Shown here: positions 1 through 8,644 of the stretch, piece by piece
Layout: each line of letters begins with the position of its first letter
Position numbering within the stretch: position 1 is the stretch's first letter
From: Arthrobacter pascens
Lineage (GTDB): Bacteria; Actinomycetota; Actinomycetes; Actinomycetales; Micrococcaceae
Direction of reading: 5' to 3'
Assembly (NCBI RefSeq): GCF_030816475.1
Contig: NZ_JAUSXF010000001.1
Coordinates: 3,658,001-3,722,000, forward strand
Length of the DNA: 64,000 nt
The notes under the pieces: model-generated
What the model saw: only the letters and a program-made list of their open reading frames with translations
The model's database searches: none
Told to the model about the DNA's origin: nothing
Program-made: the position numbers and the translations under genes

Positions 1-459
1 TCAGTAGAGGTGGGCGACGTACTGCAAATCTCCAATCCGTATGGCGAGATCACCCTGAGGGAAGGCGAGGGCCCGATTGTCCTGGCCTCGGCAGGCATCG
101 GCTGCACCCCCACGGCGTCCATCCTCCGGTCTCTGGCCGAATCCGGATCCGGGCGCAGAGTGCTGGTACTTCACGCCGAAAGCACACTGGACAGCTGGGC
201 GCTGCGCGGACAGATGACTGACGACGTCGAACGCCTGGAAGGTGCGGAACTGAAGCTTTGGCTCGAAGAACCGCGCGCGGGATCCTTCGAGGGGTTCATG
301 TCCCTTCGCGAAGTGGATCTGCCGGCCGACGCATCCCTTTACCTTTGCGGGCCGTTGCCGTTCATGAAAAATATCCGCAACGAAGCCATAAACGCCGGCA
401 TCCCTGCCACGCGCATCCACTACGAGGTTTTTGGACCGGACATCTGGCTGGCTTCCTGA
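1..459 (+). CDS. hmp: Flavohemoprotein (nitric oxide dioxygenase), C-terminal part only
   Basis: Reading frame open from base 1, so the gene starts outside the window. The visible 152 residues are the end of a ferredoxin-NADP reductase-type module: an FAD-proximal strand (GDVLQISNPYG), the NAD-binding glycine motif ASAGIGCTPTASIL, the YLCGPLPFM motif and the closing HYEVFGP that binds FAD in flavohemoproteins. In that family the module passes electrons from NAD(P)H to a haem globin that oxidises NO to nitrate. The globin half is not in view, so another reductase of the same fold (for example an oxygenase reductase) cannot be excluded, but the FGP ending close to the C terminus is typical of Hmp. 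Confidence 0.8.
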   Translation, partial: SVEVGDVLQISNPYGEITLREGEGPIVLASAGIGCTPTASILRSLAESGSGRRVLVLHAESTLDSWALRGQMTDDVERLEGAELKLWLEEPRAGSFEGFMSLREVDLPADASLYLCGPLPFMKNIRNEAINAGIPATRIHYEVFGPDIWLAS

Positions 460-474
460 TTGGAGATGCGTAAA

Positions 475-505
475 CGGTCGTTTAAGCACCAGGCTTAAAC
501 GACCG
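475..505. terminator. Hairpin after the flavohemoprotein gene
   Basis: Perfect 13-bp inverted repeat (475-487 with 493-505) with a 5-nt loop, 15 nt after the stop codon. No clear T-run follows. Probable transcription terminator, possibly acting in both directions between two convergent genes. Confidence 0.55.
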
Positions 506-516
506 TCAACGCAAGA

Positions 517-567
517 ACGACGGCGGCCCCGCACCTCTTTCTGGAAAAGGTGCGGGGCCGCCGTCGT
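517..567. terminator. Long GC-rich hairpin between convergent hmp and pckG
   Basis: Perfect 20-bp inverted repeat (517-536 with 548-567) around an 11-nt loop. It lies 16 nt past the pckG stop codon, between convergent genes and only 11 nt from the previous hairpin. There is no T-run, as is common for actinobacterial terminators. Confidence 0.65.
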
Positions 568-583
568 ACTTTCTGGCGGTGGG

Positions 584-2410
584 CTAGCCCAGGCGGGACT
601 TCAGGCCGGCCAGCTCGGACTTCAGTGCCTCGGGCAGTGACTCCCCGAAGTTGGCAAACCATTCCTCGATCGAAGCAAGCTCGGTGGCCCACTCGGCCGG
701 ATCGACACGGACGGCCTCCTCAACCTGAGCCGGAGTCATGTCCAGGCCCTTGAGGTCAATGGAATCACCGGTGGGAACGAACCCGATGGGTGTCTCCACG
801 GCGTCGGCCTTGCCCTCGAGGCGTTCGATGGCCCACTTCAGGACGCGTGCGTTGTCGCCGAATCCGGGCCAGGCGAAGCCGCCCTCGGAGTTCCGGCGGA
901 ACCAGTTGACCAGGAAGATCTTGGGCAGGCGTTCCGGATTGGCCTTGGCGGACAGGTTGACCCAGTGGTTCAGGTAATCCCCGGCGTCGTAGCCGATGAA
1001 GGGGAGCATGGCCATGGGGTCGCGGCGGACCACGCCAACCTGGCCGGCTGCGGCGGCAGTGGTCTCGGAGGACAGCGTCGAGCCCATGAAGATGCCGTTG
1101 GACCAGCTGCGTGCCTCCGTGACCAAGGGGATGGTGGTCTTGCGGCGGCCGCCGAAGAGGATCGCGGAGAGTTCCACGCCGTCGGGGTTGTTGTACTCCT
1201 CAGCCAGCATGTCGATCTGGTCGATCGGTGTGCAGAAGCGCGAGTTGGGGTGTGCTGCCGGCCTGCCCGAATCGGGCGTCCACGAGTTGCCCTGCCAGTC
1301 TGTCAGGTGCGCGGGAACTTCCTCGGTCATACCTTCCCACCACACACCGCCGTCGTCTGTCAGCGCCACGTTGGTGAAGATGCTGTGGCCCTTGGCGATA
1401 GCGCGCATGGCGTTGGGGTTGGTGCCCCAGCCGGTTCCGGGGGCAACACCGAAGAGACCGGCTTCAGGGTTGACTGCGCGGAGCTCGCCTTCCTTGCCGA
1501 AACGCATCCAGGTGATGTCATCACCCAGGGTCTCAACCTTCCAGCCTTCGATGGTGGGATCAAGCAGCGCGAGGTTGGTCTTGCCGCAGGCGGACGGGAA
1601 GGCTGCCGAAATGTAGTAGGTCTTCTGCTCCGGGGAAGTCAGCTTCAGGATGAGCATGTGCTCGGCCAGCCAGCCTTCGTCGCGGGCCATCACGGACGCG
1701 ATACGCAGGGCGTAGCATTTCTTGCCCAGCAGGGCGTTTCCTCCGTAGCCGGAGCCGTAGGACCAGATGGAGCGCTCTTCGGGGAAGTGCACGATCCACT
1801 TGTCCGGGTTGCACGGCCACGGCACGTCAGCCTGGCCGGCTTCGAGCGGCGCACCCAGGGAGTGCAGAGCCGGCACGAAGAACGCGTTGGTCTCGGTGAT
1901 GCGGTTCAGGACGTCGGTGCCGATCCGGGCCATGATGCGCATGGAAGCAACAACGTAGGCGCTGTCGGTGATTTCGATGCCGAACTTGGGGTCTTCGGCG
2001 TCCAGGTGGCCCATGACGAACGGGATGACGTACATGGTGCGGCCGCGCATGGAGCCTGCGAACAGGTTGCGCAGCTTCTGCTTCATCTCGGCCGGAGCCA
2101 TCCAGTTGTTGGTGAAGCCGGCGTCGTGCTCCTTTTCGGAGCAGATGTAGGTCTGCTCTTCGACCCTCGCCACGTCTGCCGGATCAGAGAACGCGGCGAA
2201 CGAGTCGGGAAACAGCTCCTGGTTCAGGCGCTTCAGCGTTCCCGCTTCCACGAGCTCGTCAGTCAGGCGTCGGTTTTCCTCTTCGGATCCGTCAACCCAG
2301 TGGATACGGTCCGGCTGTGTAAGCTCAACAACCTCTTCGACCCATGCCAGCAGGGCGGCATGTGTGGTGGGTGCATTCTCAAGCTGCGGCTTCTGCGCCA
2401 GATCGCCCAT
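584..2410 (-). CDS. pckG: Phosphoenolpyruvate carboxykinase (GTP)
   Basis: Converts oxaloacetate plus GTP to PEP, CO2 and GDP, the first step of gluconeogenesis in the cytosol. 608 residues from the chosen start, normal for the GTP-dependent family. Visible landmarks are the kinase-1a P-loop [11 protein letters not shown], the kinase-2 stretch GDDITWMRF and the conserved [14 protein letters not shown]. The ATG at 2410 is preferred because a strong AGGAAGGG lies 7-8 nt upstream; the longer frame to 2434 would place this site inside the coding region. Stands alone, convergent with the flavohemoprotein gene. The window also carries ppc (48011-50830), so both directions of the PEP/oxaloacetate node are present. 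Confidence 0.97.
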   Translation of the reverse strand: MGDLAQKPQLENAPTTHAALLAWVEEVVELTQPDRIHWVDGSEEENRRLTDELVEAGTLKRLNQELFPDSFAAFSDPADVARVEEQTYICSEKEHDAGFTNNWMAPAEMKQKLRNLFAGSMRGRTMYVIPFVMGHLDAEDPKFGIEITDSAYVVASMRIMARIGTDVLNRITETNAFFVPALHSLGAPLEAGQADVPWPCNPDKWIVHFPEERSIWSYGSGYGGNALLGKKCYALRIASVMARDEGWLAEHMLILKLTSPEQKTYYISAAFPSACGKTNLALLDPTIEGWKVETLGDDITWMRFGKEGELRAVNPEAGLFGVAPGTGWGTNPNAMRAIAKGHSIFTNVALTDDGGVWWEGMTEEVPAHLTDWQGNSWTPDSGRPAAHPNSRFCTPIDQIDMLAEEYNNPDGVELSAILFGGRRKTTIPLVTEARSWSNGIFMGSTLSSETTAAAAGQVGVVRRDPMAMLPFIGYDAGDYLNHWVNLSAKANPERLPKIFLVNWFRRNSEGGFAWPGFGDNARVLKWAIERLEGKADAVETPIGFVPTGDSIDLKGLDMTPAQVEEAVRVDPAEWATELASIEEWFANFGESLPEALKSELAGLKSRLG

Positions 2411-2573
2411 TGCGGTTCCCTTCCTCGGGTTCATCGGTGTGAGCTAAATGCTATGGGCCGGGGAACGGCTGTTTCTGGGGTCCGGTTGGCCAACTGGCAG
2501 GCATTTCATCCGGAATCCGCGTAAATTCAACAAAGAAGCTTCCCAAACCCGGGGATTAAGTGATGAAGGTCAC

Positions 2574-2587
2574 CTAGACCGGTCTAG
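2574..2587. promoter_or_regulatory. 14-bp palindrome in the pckG upstream region
   Basis: Perfect palindrome CTAGACCGGTCTAG, 164 bp upstream of the pckG start and about 100 bp before the tRNA-Arg gene. It is a candidate operator for pckG; the binding protein is unknown. The rest of 2411-2684 shows no gene. Confidence 0.3.
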
Positions 2588-2684
2588 TCGCCTACATTAC
2601 ACGCTTCCGATTTGGCAGTACAGGCACCCCTCGCGTAAAGTTATTCGAGGTTCGGGGAGAGAGATACTCCGCGAGACACAATAT

Positions 2685-2758
<74 letters not shown>

Positions 2759-3000
2759 CAGATCAAAGGTCTGCACCGGTTCCCCGGTGCGGACCTTTTT
2801 GCATGTGCTGACGGACTCCCCCTGTCGTGAATGTGTCACTTTTTGTCACAAACTTCCGCGGGCCCCTTAGCTCCGCCGGCTCCGACCGGCCGGGCACATG
2901 CCGCCCAGGGCGGGGCCCCGCCAAGAGTTGCGCAGCCCGACGCGTGCTTTCCCGGGCAAGGCCGGCCGGGGTCCCAGGCCACCCGGCGTAGGCTGTTTCC

Positions 3001-4452
3001 ATGACGCCTGAGCCCCTGGAACGCGAATTTGATGTCATCGTGCTCGGAGCCGGCGCTGTCGGGGAAAATGTGGCGGACCGCGTGGTCCAGGGCGGCCTGA
3101 CAGCCGTTCTGGTGGAGGCGGAACTGGTGGGCGGCGAATGCTCTTACTGGGCATGCATGCCGTCTAAAGCCCTGCTCCGGCCCGGTACCGCGCTTCATGG
3201 AGCCCAGGCTGTCCCGGGTGCGGAGGCGGCAGTAACCCGGACGCTGGATGTCGCTGCCGTGCTGAAACGCCGCGACTACTTCACCTCCAACTGGCAGGAC
3301 GACAGCCAAGTGAAGTGGGTCGAGGAGACGGGCATCGAGCTCATCCGGGGCCACGGCTGGCTCACAGCTCCACGGACTCTTCAGGTTGCGGGCCGGGACG
3401 GCAACTCCTACCAGCTCACGGCACGTCACGCCGTCGTCCTGGCGACCGGCTCCACACCGAACATCCCGCCCATCGACGGCCTCGCTGATCTCCAGGTCTG
3501 GGGAACCCGTGAAGCGACCTCGGCGAAGGAAATTCCGGCCCGGCTTGCGGTGCTGGGCGGCGGAGTGGCCGGGACGGAACTGGCCCAGGCTTTTGCCAGG
3601 CTGGGCTCGAACGTGACACTCGTGGCCAGGAGCAGGCTGCTGGGCAGTTTTCCCCCGGAAGCGGCCAGGCTCGTAGCCGCCGGGCTTCGTGCGGACGGCG
3701 TGGAGCTCCACCTCAACACCTCAACTGACAGCGTCAGCGAGAACGGCGACGGCACCTTCACCCTGGCCCTGGGCGATGGATCGAAGGTTACGGCTGACAA
3801 GGTCCTGGTATCCACCGGCAGGCATCCCGCTCTTGAAGGACTCGGGCTGGAGAGCGTGGGGTTCGCGGCACCTGACGGTCAGCCCCTGAAGCTCACTACC
3901 GATTCCTCGGGCCTTGTCAACGGAGCCCGCGACGAACCCTGGCTTTATGCCGTTGGCGATGCGGCCGGAAAGAACTTTTTCACGCACCAGGGCAAGTACG
4001 AGGCAAGGGCCGCCGGAGACGCCATCGCAGCCCGGGCCAAGGGGGAGTTGCACGGCGCCCCGGCGGAGTGGAGCCGCTACGCCCAGACGGCCAACCAGCA
4101 CGCCGTGCCCGGCGTCGTGTTCACCGATCCGGAACTGGCAACAGTAGGCCGCACAGTGGAGCAGGCCGAAAAGGACGGCTATAGCGTTTCCTCGGTGGAG
4201 CTTCCCATACAAGTGGCAGGATCTTCCCTCCATTCGGAGCACTACGAAGGCTGGGCGCAGCTCGTGATCGACGAGGACCGCAAGGTGTTGCTGGGTGCCA
4301 CGTTCGCGGGTCCGGACGTGGCGGAGCTGCTGCACGCTGCCACTATTGCGGTGGTGGGCGAGGTCCCGCTGGACCGTCTCTGGCATGCAGTGCCCTCGTA
4401 TCCGACTGTCAGCGAAGTCTGGCTCAGGCTGCTGGAAAAATACGGCCTCTGA
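3001..4452 (+). CDS. FAD-dependent pyridine nucleotide-disulfide oxidoreductase (dihydrolipoyl dehydrogenase/mercuric reductase-like)
   Basis: 483 residues with the class I flavin disulfide reductase layout: N-terminal FAD site VLGAGAVGENVA, the redox-active pair in GGECSYWACMPSKALLRP (Cys-x4-Cys), central NAD(P) site VLGGGVAGTELA, the second FAD motif LYAVGDAAG near residue 320, and a C-terminal dimerisation domain ending HAVPSYPTVSE, which supplies the catalytic His/Glu region. The substrate cannot be read from sequence; it is not obviously Lpd, glutathione or mycothione reductase. Monocistronic. No strong ribosome site precedes the ATG. The 242 bp after the tRNA hold no other gene. Confidence 0.85.
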   Translation: MTPEPLEREFDVIVLGAGAVGENVADRVVQGGLTAVLVEAELVGGECSYWACMPSKALLRPGTALHGAQAVPGAEAAVTRTLDVAAVLKRRDYFTSNWQDDSQVKWVEETGIELIRGHGWLTAPRTLQVAGRDGNSYQLTARHAVVLATGSTPNIPPIDGLADLQVWGTREATSAKEIPARLAVLGGGVAGTELAQAFARLGSNVTLVARSRLLGSFPPEAARLVAAGLRADGVELHLNTSTDSVSENGDGTFTLALGDGSKVTADKVLVSTGRHPALEGLGLESVGFAAPDGQPLKLTTDSSGLVNGARDEPWLYAVGDAAGKNFFTHQGKYEARAAGDAIAARAKGELHGAPAEWSRYAQTANQHAVPGVVFTDPELATVGRTVEQAEKDGYSVSSVELPIQVAGSSLHSEHYEGWAQLVIDEDRKVLLGATFAGPDVAELLHAATIAVVGEVPLDRLWHAVPSYPTVSEVWLRLLEKYGL

Positions 4453-4495
4453 CTCGCGCCGAGGGATAGCTGGCGGCTGAGCTCGGGCTCTCTAT

Positions 4496-4524
4496 TTGAA
4501 CTGACCGGTCAGTTCAGTTAGACT
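4496..4524 (+). promoter_or_regulatory. Promoter with embedded TetR-type operator
   Basis: TTGAAC (4496-4501) and TAGACT (4519-4524) are spaced by 17 bp, a standard sigma-70-type promoter. A perfect 18-bp palindrome, GAACTGACCGGTCAGTTC (4498-4515), covers the -35 box and most of the spacer. The operon it drives ends with a TetR gene, so autorepression is the simplest reading. Confidence 0.7.
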
Positions 4525-4556
4525 CAGGGCGGAACATTCCCTGCGAAAGGCCATCC

Positions 4557-5249
4557 TTGCTCTCCGTACAGCAGCTCCACGTGAAAGGCCGGCGGGACGA
4601 TCTGCTTCCGCCCACCTCGCTGCAGGTCGAACGGGGCGAACTGCTCCTCATTGCAGGCGAACGCCAGTATCAGCGGACGGCGCTGGCCCTCACGCTCAGC
4701 GCCCGAATGAAATCCAGCGGCGGCCGAATCGTCTGGGACGGCAGCCCGAAGACGCATTCCCTCCGCCTGGCGAGTGCCCTGGTCGACTCACCCGGGGTCA
4801 ACGAGCCCGAGCAGCACCTGAGCGTCCGCGACCTCGTCACAGAGGACCTTGCCCTGATCCCACGCCGCTACCGGGGCGCACTGCTCAGCAAGCCCTGGCT
4901 AAAAGTCAACAGCTTCGAGGATATCGCGGACCTCTGGACGGAACAGCTCCCCCCGGACCGGCGAATGGAACTCCTTACCGCCCTGGCGCTGGCCAACCCG
5001 CATGCCGACCTTCTCGTTGTGGACTCCCCGGACCGGCATAGTTCCCATTCTTCCGACTGGCTCCCCCGGCTTGAGCGGCTGGCGTACGACGGCGGGCGGC
5101 CGCTGGCCGTCGTCGTCACCGTTTCTGCCCTCCCGCCGGAGTGGACCGGTCCAGCCGCCGTCATCGGCAACTCGGTTCACAGCCCGCACGGTACGCCGGC
5201 GCTTGCACCAGACAATGAACTCCGACTCGAAACTGAGGACGCCAAGTGA
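4557..5249 (+). CDS. ABC ATPase-like protein with degenerate nucleotide site, partner of YhgE/Pip protein
   Basis: 230 residues with the length and strand order of a small ABC ATPase (ELLLIAGE near residues 27-34, LVDSPG, a Walker B-like DLLVVDSPD near 150). The Walker A region reads GERQYQRTAL instead of GxxGxGKST, no LSGGQ signature is visible, and the catalytic Glu after Walker B is Ser. It probably cannot hydrolyse ATP in the normal way and may be a structural or regulatory subunit. Start is TTG at 4557 with GAAAGG 6 nt upstream. It overlaps the downstream gene by 4 nt (GTGA), so the two are translationally coupled. Confidence 0.7.
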   Translation: MLSVQQLHVKGRRDDLLPPTSLQVERGELLLIAGERQYQRTALALTLSARMKSSGGRIVWDGSPKTHSLRLASALVDSPGVNEPEQHLSVRDLVTEDLALIPRRYRGALLSKPWLKVNSFEDIADLWTEQLPPDRRMELLTALALANPHADLLVVDSPDRHSSHSSDWLPRLERLAYDGGRPLAVVVTVSALPPEWTGPAAVIGNSVHSPHGTPALAPDNELRLETEDAK

Positions 5250-7282
5250 CTGTTCTGCGGCTGGCCCGCTCCGAACTCAAACGCATGACCGGCGGGCTGC
5301 TGCCCAAGCTGACCATCCTGGCATTGATTATGGTGCCGCTGCTCTACGGGGCGGTGTACCTCTACGCCAACTGGAATCCGTACGGCAACCTGAACCAAAT
5401 CGATGCCGCGCTCGTGGTCGAGGACACCGGGGCGACCTCCAGCAACGGCACCAGGCTCCAGGCCGGCACCAAGGTGGCGGACAGCCTGGTGCAGGGGAAC
5501 GTCTTCAACTGGAAGTCGGTCTCCACTGCCGAAGAAGCCGACCAGGGAGTCAGTAGCGGGAAGTACGCCTTTGCCCTGAAGATTCCGCAGGATTTCTCCA
5601 AGAACCTCGTCTCGCCCGGCAGCTTCGATTCAGCGAGCCAGGCCATGCTTGACGTCACCACCAACGATGCCAACAACTACCTCCTCAGCACCGTCGTGGA
5701 CAAGCTGACCACTGCCGTGCACAACACCGTAGCCAAGGACGTGGGTGAGGAGACAGCAAACCAGCTGCTCACCGGCTTTGGCACCATCCACGCGCAGATG
5801 CTCAAGGCAGCCGATGGTGCCGGACAGTTAGCCGACGGCGTGGCCACCCTTCGCGACGGGACCACCACCCTGCACCAGGGCACGACCGATTTGAGCACCG
5901 GGGCCGGTGACCTGTACGCCGGCCAGCTGAAACTGCGTGACGGCGCCAACGAGCTCACCGACGGCGCCGGCCAGTTGAGCAGCGGCCTGTCGACCCTGAA
6001 GGACAAAACGGCCACGCTGCCCACTGACTCGCAGACGCTCGCCAACGGTGCGGCACAGGTTGCCACGGGAAACGCCCAGCTGAACTCCCGGGTCCAGGAC
6101 GTGGTGGCCCAGCTCGATGCCGCCGACCAGGGGCTTCGGACCCGTGTGATCGAATCGAACAACCGGCTGATCGCCTCCGGGGTCCTCACACAGGAGCAGG
6201 CTGACAAGATCCTTGCCGACTTTGACACTGTGGCGGCCTCAAGCCCGGTGGCGGCCGCGAAGACCAAAATCCAGACCGACGCCGCGCAGATCCAGCAGCT
6301 TGCGAACGGTTCCGAGGCCGTGAGTGTTGGTGCTTCACAGCTCGCCGCCGCCACGCCCGCACTGAGGGACGCCATTGCCCAGGCGTCCGGCGGCGCCAAC
6401 CAGCTCCACACCGGGGCAGCAACGTTGGCCACCGGCCAGCAGGCTGCCCTGGACGGAGCCGGCCGGCTCGCGGAAGGCGCGCGGAAGCTCGACGCCGGAG
6501 CGGCGCAGCTTGAGGCGGGCGCCGGAACTGCCGCGGAGGGCTCCCGGACCCTTGCCGACGAAATCGCGAAGGGCACGGGCCAGGTGCCCAACCCTGACAA
6601 CTCGCAGAAAAGCAGCCTCTCCGAGGTGATCGCCGATCCTGTGGCGGTCAGCAATGTCTCCCAGGCGAAGGCAGGCTCCTATGGTGCGGGGCTGGCCCCG
6701 TTCTTCCTGACCCTCGCACTGTGGATCGGGATCTTCATGCTGATCCAGGCCATGCGGCCCATCACCCAGCGGGCCCTGGCGTCAAACGCCCCTGCCTGGA
6801 AAATCGCCGTCGGGGGCTGGCTTCCGTTCCTGGCGGTCTCAGTGGTGCAGGCAACCCTGCTGACCCTCGTTGTGGACCTGGGACTGGGACTCAACCCGGC
6901 GCACCCCGTGCTGATGTGGCTCTTCATGCTGGCCGCAGCAATGGCGTTCAGTGCCATCATTCAGGGCGTGGTTGCCCTGCTGGGATCTCCCGGAAAGCTG
7001 GTGGTACTTATCCTGCTGGTGCTGCAACTGGTGTCCTCAGGCGGCACCTTCCCCTGGCAGACCACGCCGCAGCCCCTGCATGTGGTCCACGAGGTCCTGC
7101 CCATGGGCTACGTCGTCACAGGCATGCGGCACCTCATCTACGGCGCCGACCTGTCCATGATTCTGCCCACCGTCCTGGGCCTGCTGGGCTACACCGTGCT
7201 GGGTGCGGCCATGACAACGCTGGCGGTACGGAAGCACAAGTTCTGGACCCTGAAGACGCTCAAGCCTGAGATTGCGGTATGA
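5246..7282 (+). CDS. YhgE/Pip family membrane protein (ABC-2 type exporter-like)
   Basis: 678 residues. The N-terminal segment ELKRMTGGLLPKLTILALIMVPLLYGAVYLYANWNPYG is the YhgE/Pip N-terminal signature with one membrane helix. A long extracytoplasmic region follows, with repeated LxDGxxxLxxGxxxL heptad-like units (roughly residues 190-450). The C-terminal ABC-2-like part has about five membrane helices (from LAPFFLTLALWIGIFML to LGLLGYTVLGAAMTTLAV). The family includes phage infection proteins and exporters of lipids or drugs; the substrate is unknown. GTG start overlaps the previous stop. The third operon gene (TetR) overlaps its end as ATGA. Confidence 0.9.
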   Translation: MTVLRLARSELKRMTGGLLPKLTILALIMVPLLYGAVYLYANWNPYGNLNQIDAALVVEDTGATSSNGTRLQAGTKVADSLVQGNVFNWKSVSTAEEADQGVSSGKYAFALKIPQDFSKNLVSPGSFDSASQAMLDVTTNDANNYLLSTVVDKLTTAVHNTVAKDVGEETANQLLTGFGTIHAQMLKAADGAGQLADGVATLRDGTTTLHQGTTDLSTGAGDLYAGQLKLRDGANELTDGAGQLSSGLSTLKDKTATLPTDSQTLANGAAQVATGNAQLNSRVQDVVAQLDAADQGLRTRVIESNNRLIASGVLTQEQADKILADFDTVAASSPVAAAKTKIQTDAAQIQQLANGSEAVSVGASQLAAATPALRDAIAQASGGANQLHTGAATLATGQQAALDGAGRLAEGARKLDAGAAQLEAGAGTAAEGSRTLADEIAKGTGQVPNPDNSQKSSLSEVIADPVAVSNVSQAKAGSYGAGLAPFFLTLALWIGIFMLIQAMRPITQRALASNAPAWKIAVGGWLPFLAVSVVQATLLTLVVDLGLGLNPAHPVLMWLFMLAAAMAFSAIIQGVVALLGSPGKLVVLILLVLQLVSSGGTFPWQTTPQPLHVVHEVLPMGYVVTGMRHLIYGADLSMILPTVLGLLGYTVLGAAMTTLAVRKHKFWTLKTLKPEIAV

Positions 7283-7932
7283 ACACCCGGCCGCCAGGAC
7301 CTAACGGGAGGGAGCTTCGCCCCGCGCGCACCAACGTCACCCGCCAGAAGCTCTTCGAGGCGTCCATGGAATTGATCGGCGAACGGGGTGCCGCCGGAGT
7401 GACCATGGACGAGATCGCGGCCGCAGCCGGGGTGTCCAAGGGCACTGTCTATTACAACTTCGGCAGCAAGGCTGACCTCATCGCACAACTGCTCCGCCAC
7501 GGCGTGGACATCCTCAAGGCCCGGCTGGTCAGTGCTGGCAGCAGTGCTGGCGAGGCCGCCCCGGGAGGCAGCCCGGGACAGGATCCGCTCCTGGCCATGG
7601 AGGCGATGATCGGCCAGGCCATGGATTTCATGGCGGAGTACCCGTCGTTTGCCCGGTTGTGGGTGAGTGAAAACTGGCGGATACCCAGTGAATGGCAGGA
7701 CACGTTTGCGGTGCTGAGGGCCGAGTTGCTCGACATCATCGGTGCGGCCATCGGTCGGGTGGCTGCTGTGTATCCCGTGGATGAGTCCATCGCCCGCGGG
7801 AGCCTGGAGACGGCCATCTTCGGTGCCTGTTTTGTGGTGGGACTGGACCGCCAGACTTATCACCCTGACCGGACCCGTGACCAAAGTGTTGCAGCAATCA
7901 TGACGATCATGCGCGGCTACGTGAGGCAGTAG
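7279..7932 (+). CDS. TetR/AcrR family repressor of the YhgE operon
   Basis: 217 residues. N-terminal helix-turn-helix GVTMDEIAAAAGVSKGTVYYNFGSK at about residues 35-60, then a divergent ligand-binding helical domain. The start codon overlaps the YhgE gene stop (ATGA), making it the last gene of the operon. The 18-bp palindrome at 4498-4515 in the operon promoter is the natural candidate binding site, so the protein probably represses its own operon until an inducer, perhaps a transported compound, binds. Confidence 0.92.
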   Translation: MNTRPPGPNGRELRPARTNVTRQKLFEASMELIGERGAAGVTMDEIAAAAGVSKGTVYYNFGSKADLIAQLLRHGVDILKARLVSAGSSAGEAAPGGSPGQDPLLAMEAMIGQAMDFMAEYPSFARLWVSENWRIPSEWQDTFAVLRAELLDIIGAAIGRVAAVYPVDESIARGSLETAIFGACFVVGLDRQTYHPDRTRDQSVAAIMTIMRGYVRQ

Positions 7933-7957
7933 CTTTCTCCTCGCAGATGATTGCCCC

Positions 7958-8644
7958 ATGGGGAATAGCGGAAAAGTTGCCATCGGAGCTGCTCTGGCTG
8001 CCGTTGGGATGCTGGTGCTCACGGCTGTCACGCTCGAAGAGCCCGTGATGTTCACGTTCCTGGGCCTAGTGGCCGTGGCTTACGTCGCGGCGGTGACCGA
8101 GGTTTTCGCACGGCGGCGCTATCTTGCCGTGGTGGCCGCCGGTGCAGGCACCAGCATGTCCCTCGGTTTCTCCATCGCGTTCCTGAGAATGTGGGGCCTG
8201 GCGTTCAACCAGGATGCTGCCGCCCTGGGCACTGCGGTAACCAGCAAGGATTCGGATATCTACTTCTACCTCGCGGCCGCTTCCGCGATGGCCACGCTGG
8301 TGGTCCTGTTCCTGGGCGTCGTCTGGCCTGCCGGCAAGCGCCTCCGGCCCTCACGACAAAAATCCGCCAGCCGCCGGCCACCTTCTGCCGTCCGCAGACC
8401 CGCGGCCAGGACCGGCGCCAAGGGAGCCGGCACCCGGCAGCCCGCCAACTCCCAGCGCAGCAATCCCCAGGGTTCCCCCGCTCAGCGTTTTTCCGGCTCC
8501 CGCAACCCCGCTGCCCGGGCTCCCGCTGCGGCAGCAAAGCGGCCGGCGTCGTCGGCCTCCACGGCAGGCAGGACCACGTCAGCGTCCAAACCGGCCGCCA
8601 AGCCCGCGCCGAAACCCGGTTCCAAAACAGCTTCCCGTCGCTGA
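7958..8644 (+). CDS. Small membrane protein with basic Ala/Pro/Lys-rich tail
   Basis: 228 residues, function unknown. Four predicted membrane helices lie in the first 125 residues (GAALAAVGMLVLTAV, FTFLGLVAVAYVAAV, YLAVVAAGAGTSMSL, AAASAMATLVVLFLGVVW). A tail of about 100 residues follows, rich in R, K, A, P and S and likely disordered in the cytoplasm. The last 163 bp overlap the 3' end of the convergent EamA gene, so either tail may be shorter in reality. Not part of the YhgE operon by sequence evidence, though it starts only 25 nt later on the same strand. Confidence 0.6.
   Translation: MGNSGKVAIGAALAAVGMLVLTAVTLEEPVMFTFLGLVAVAYVAAVTEVFARRRYLAVVAAGAGTSMSLGFSIAFLRMWGLAFNQDAAALGTAVTSKDSDIYFYLAAASAMATLVVLFLGVVWPAGKRLRPSRQKSASRRPPSAVRRPAARTGAKGAGTRQPANSQRSNPQGSPAQRFSGSRNPAARAPAAAAKRPASSASTAGRTTSASKPAAKPAPKPGSKTASRR

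Noticed and set aside
965..2524. 519-codon open frame antisense to pckG
   Set aside because: Shadow of GC-rich codon bias; low-complexity translation, no ribosome site, and pckG on the other strand is unmistakable.
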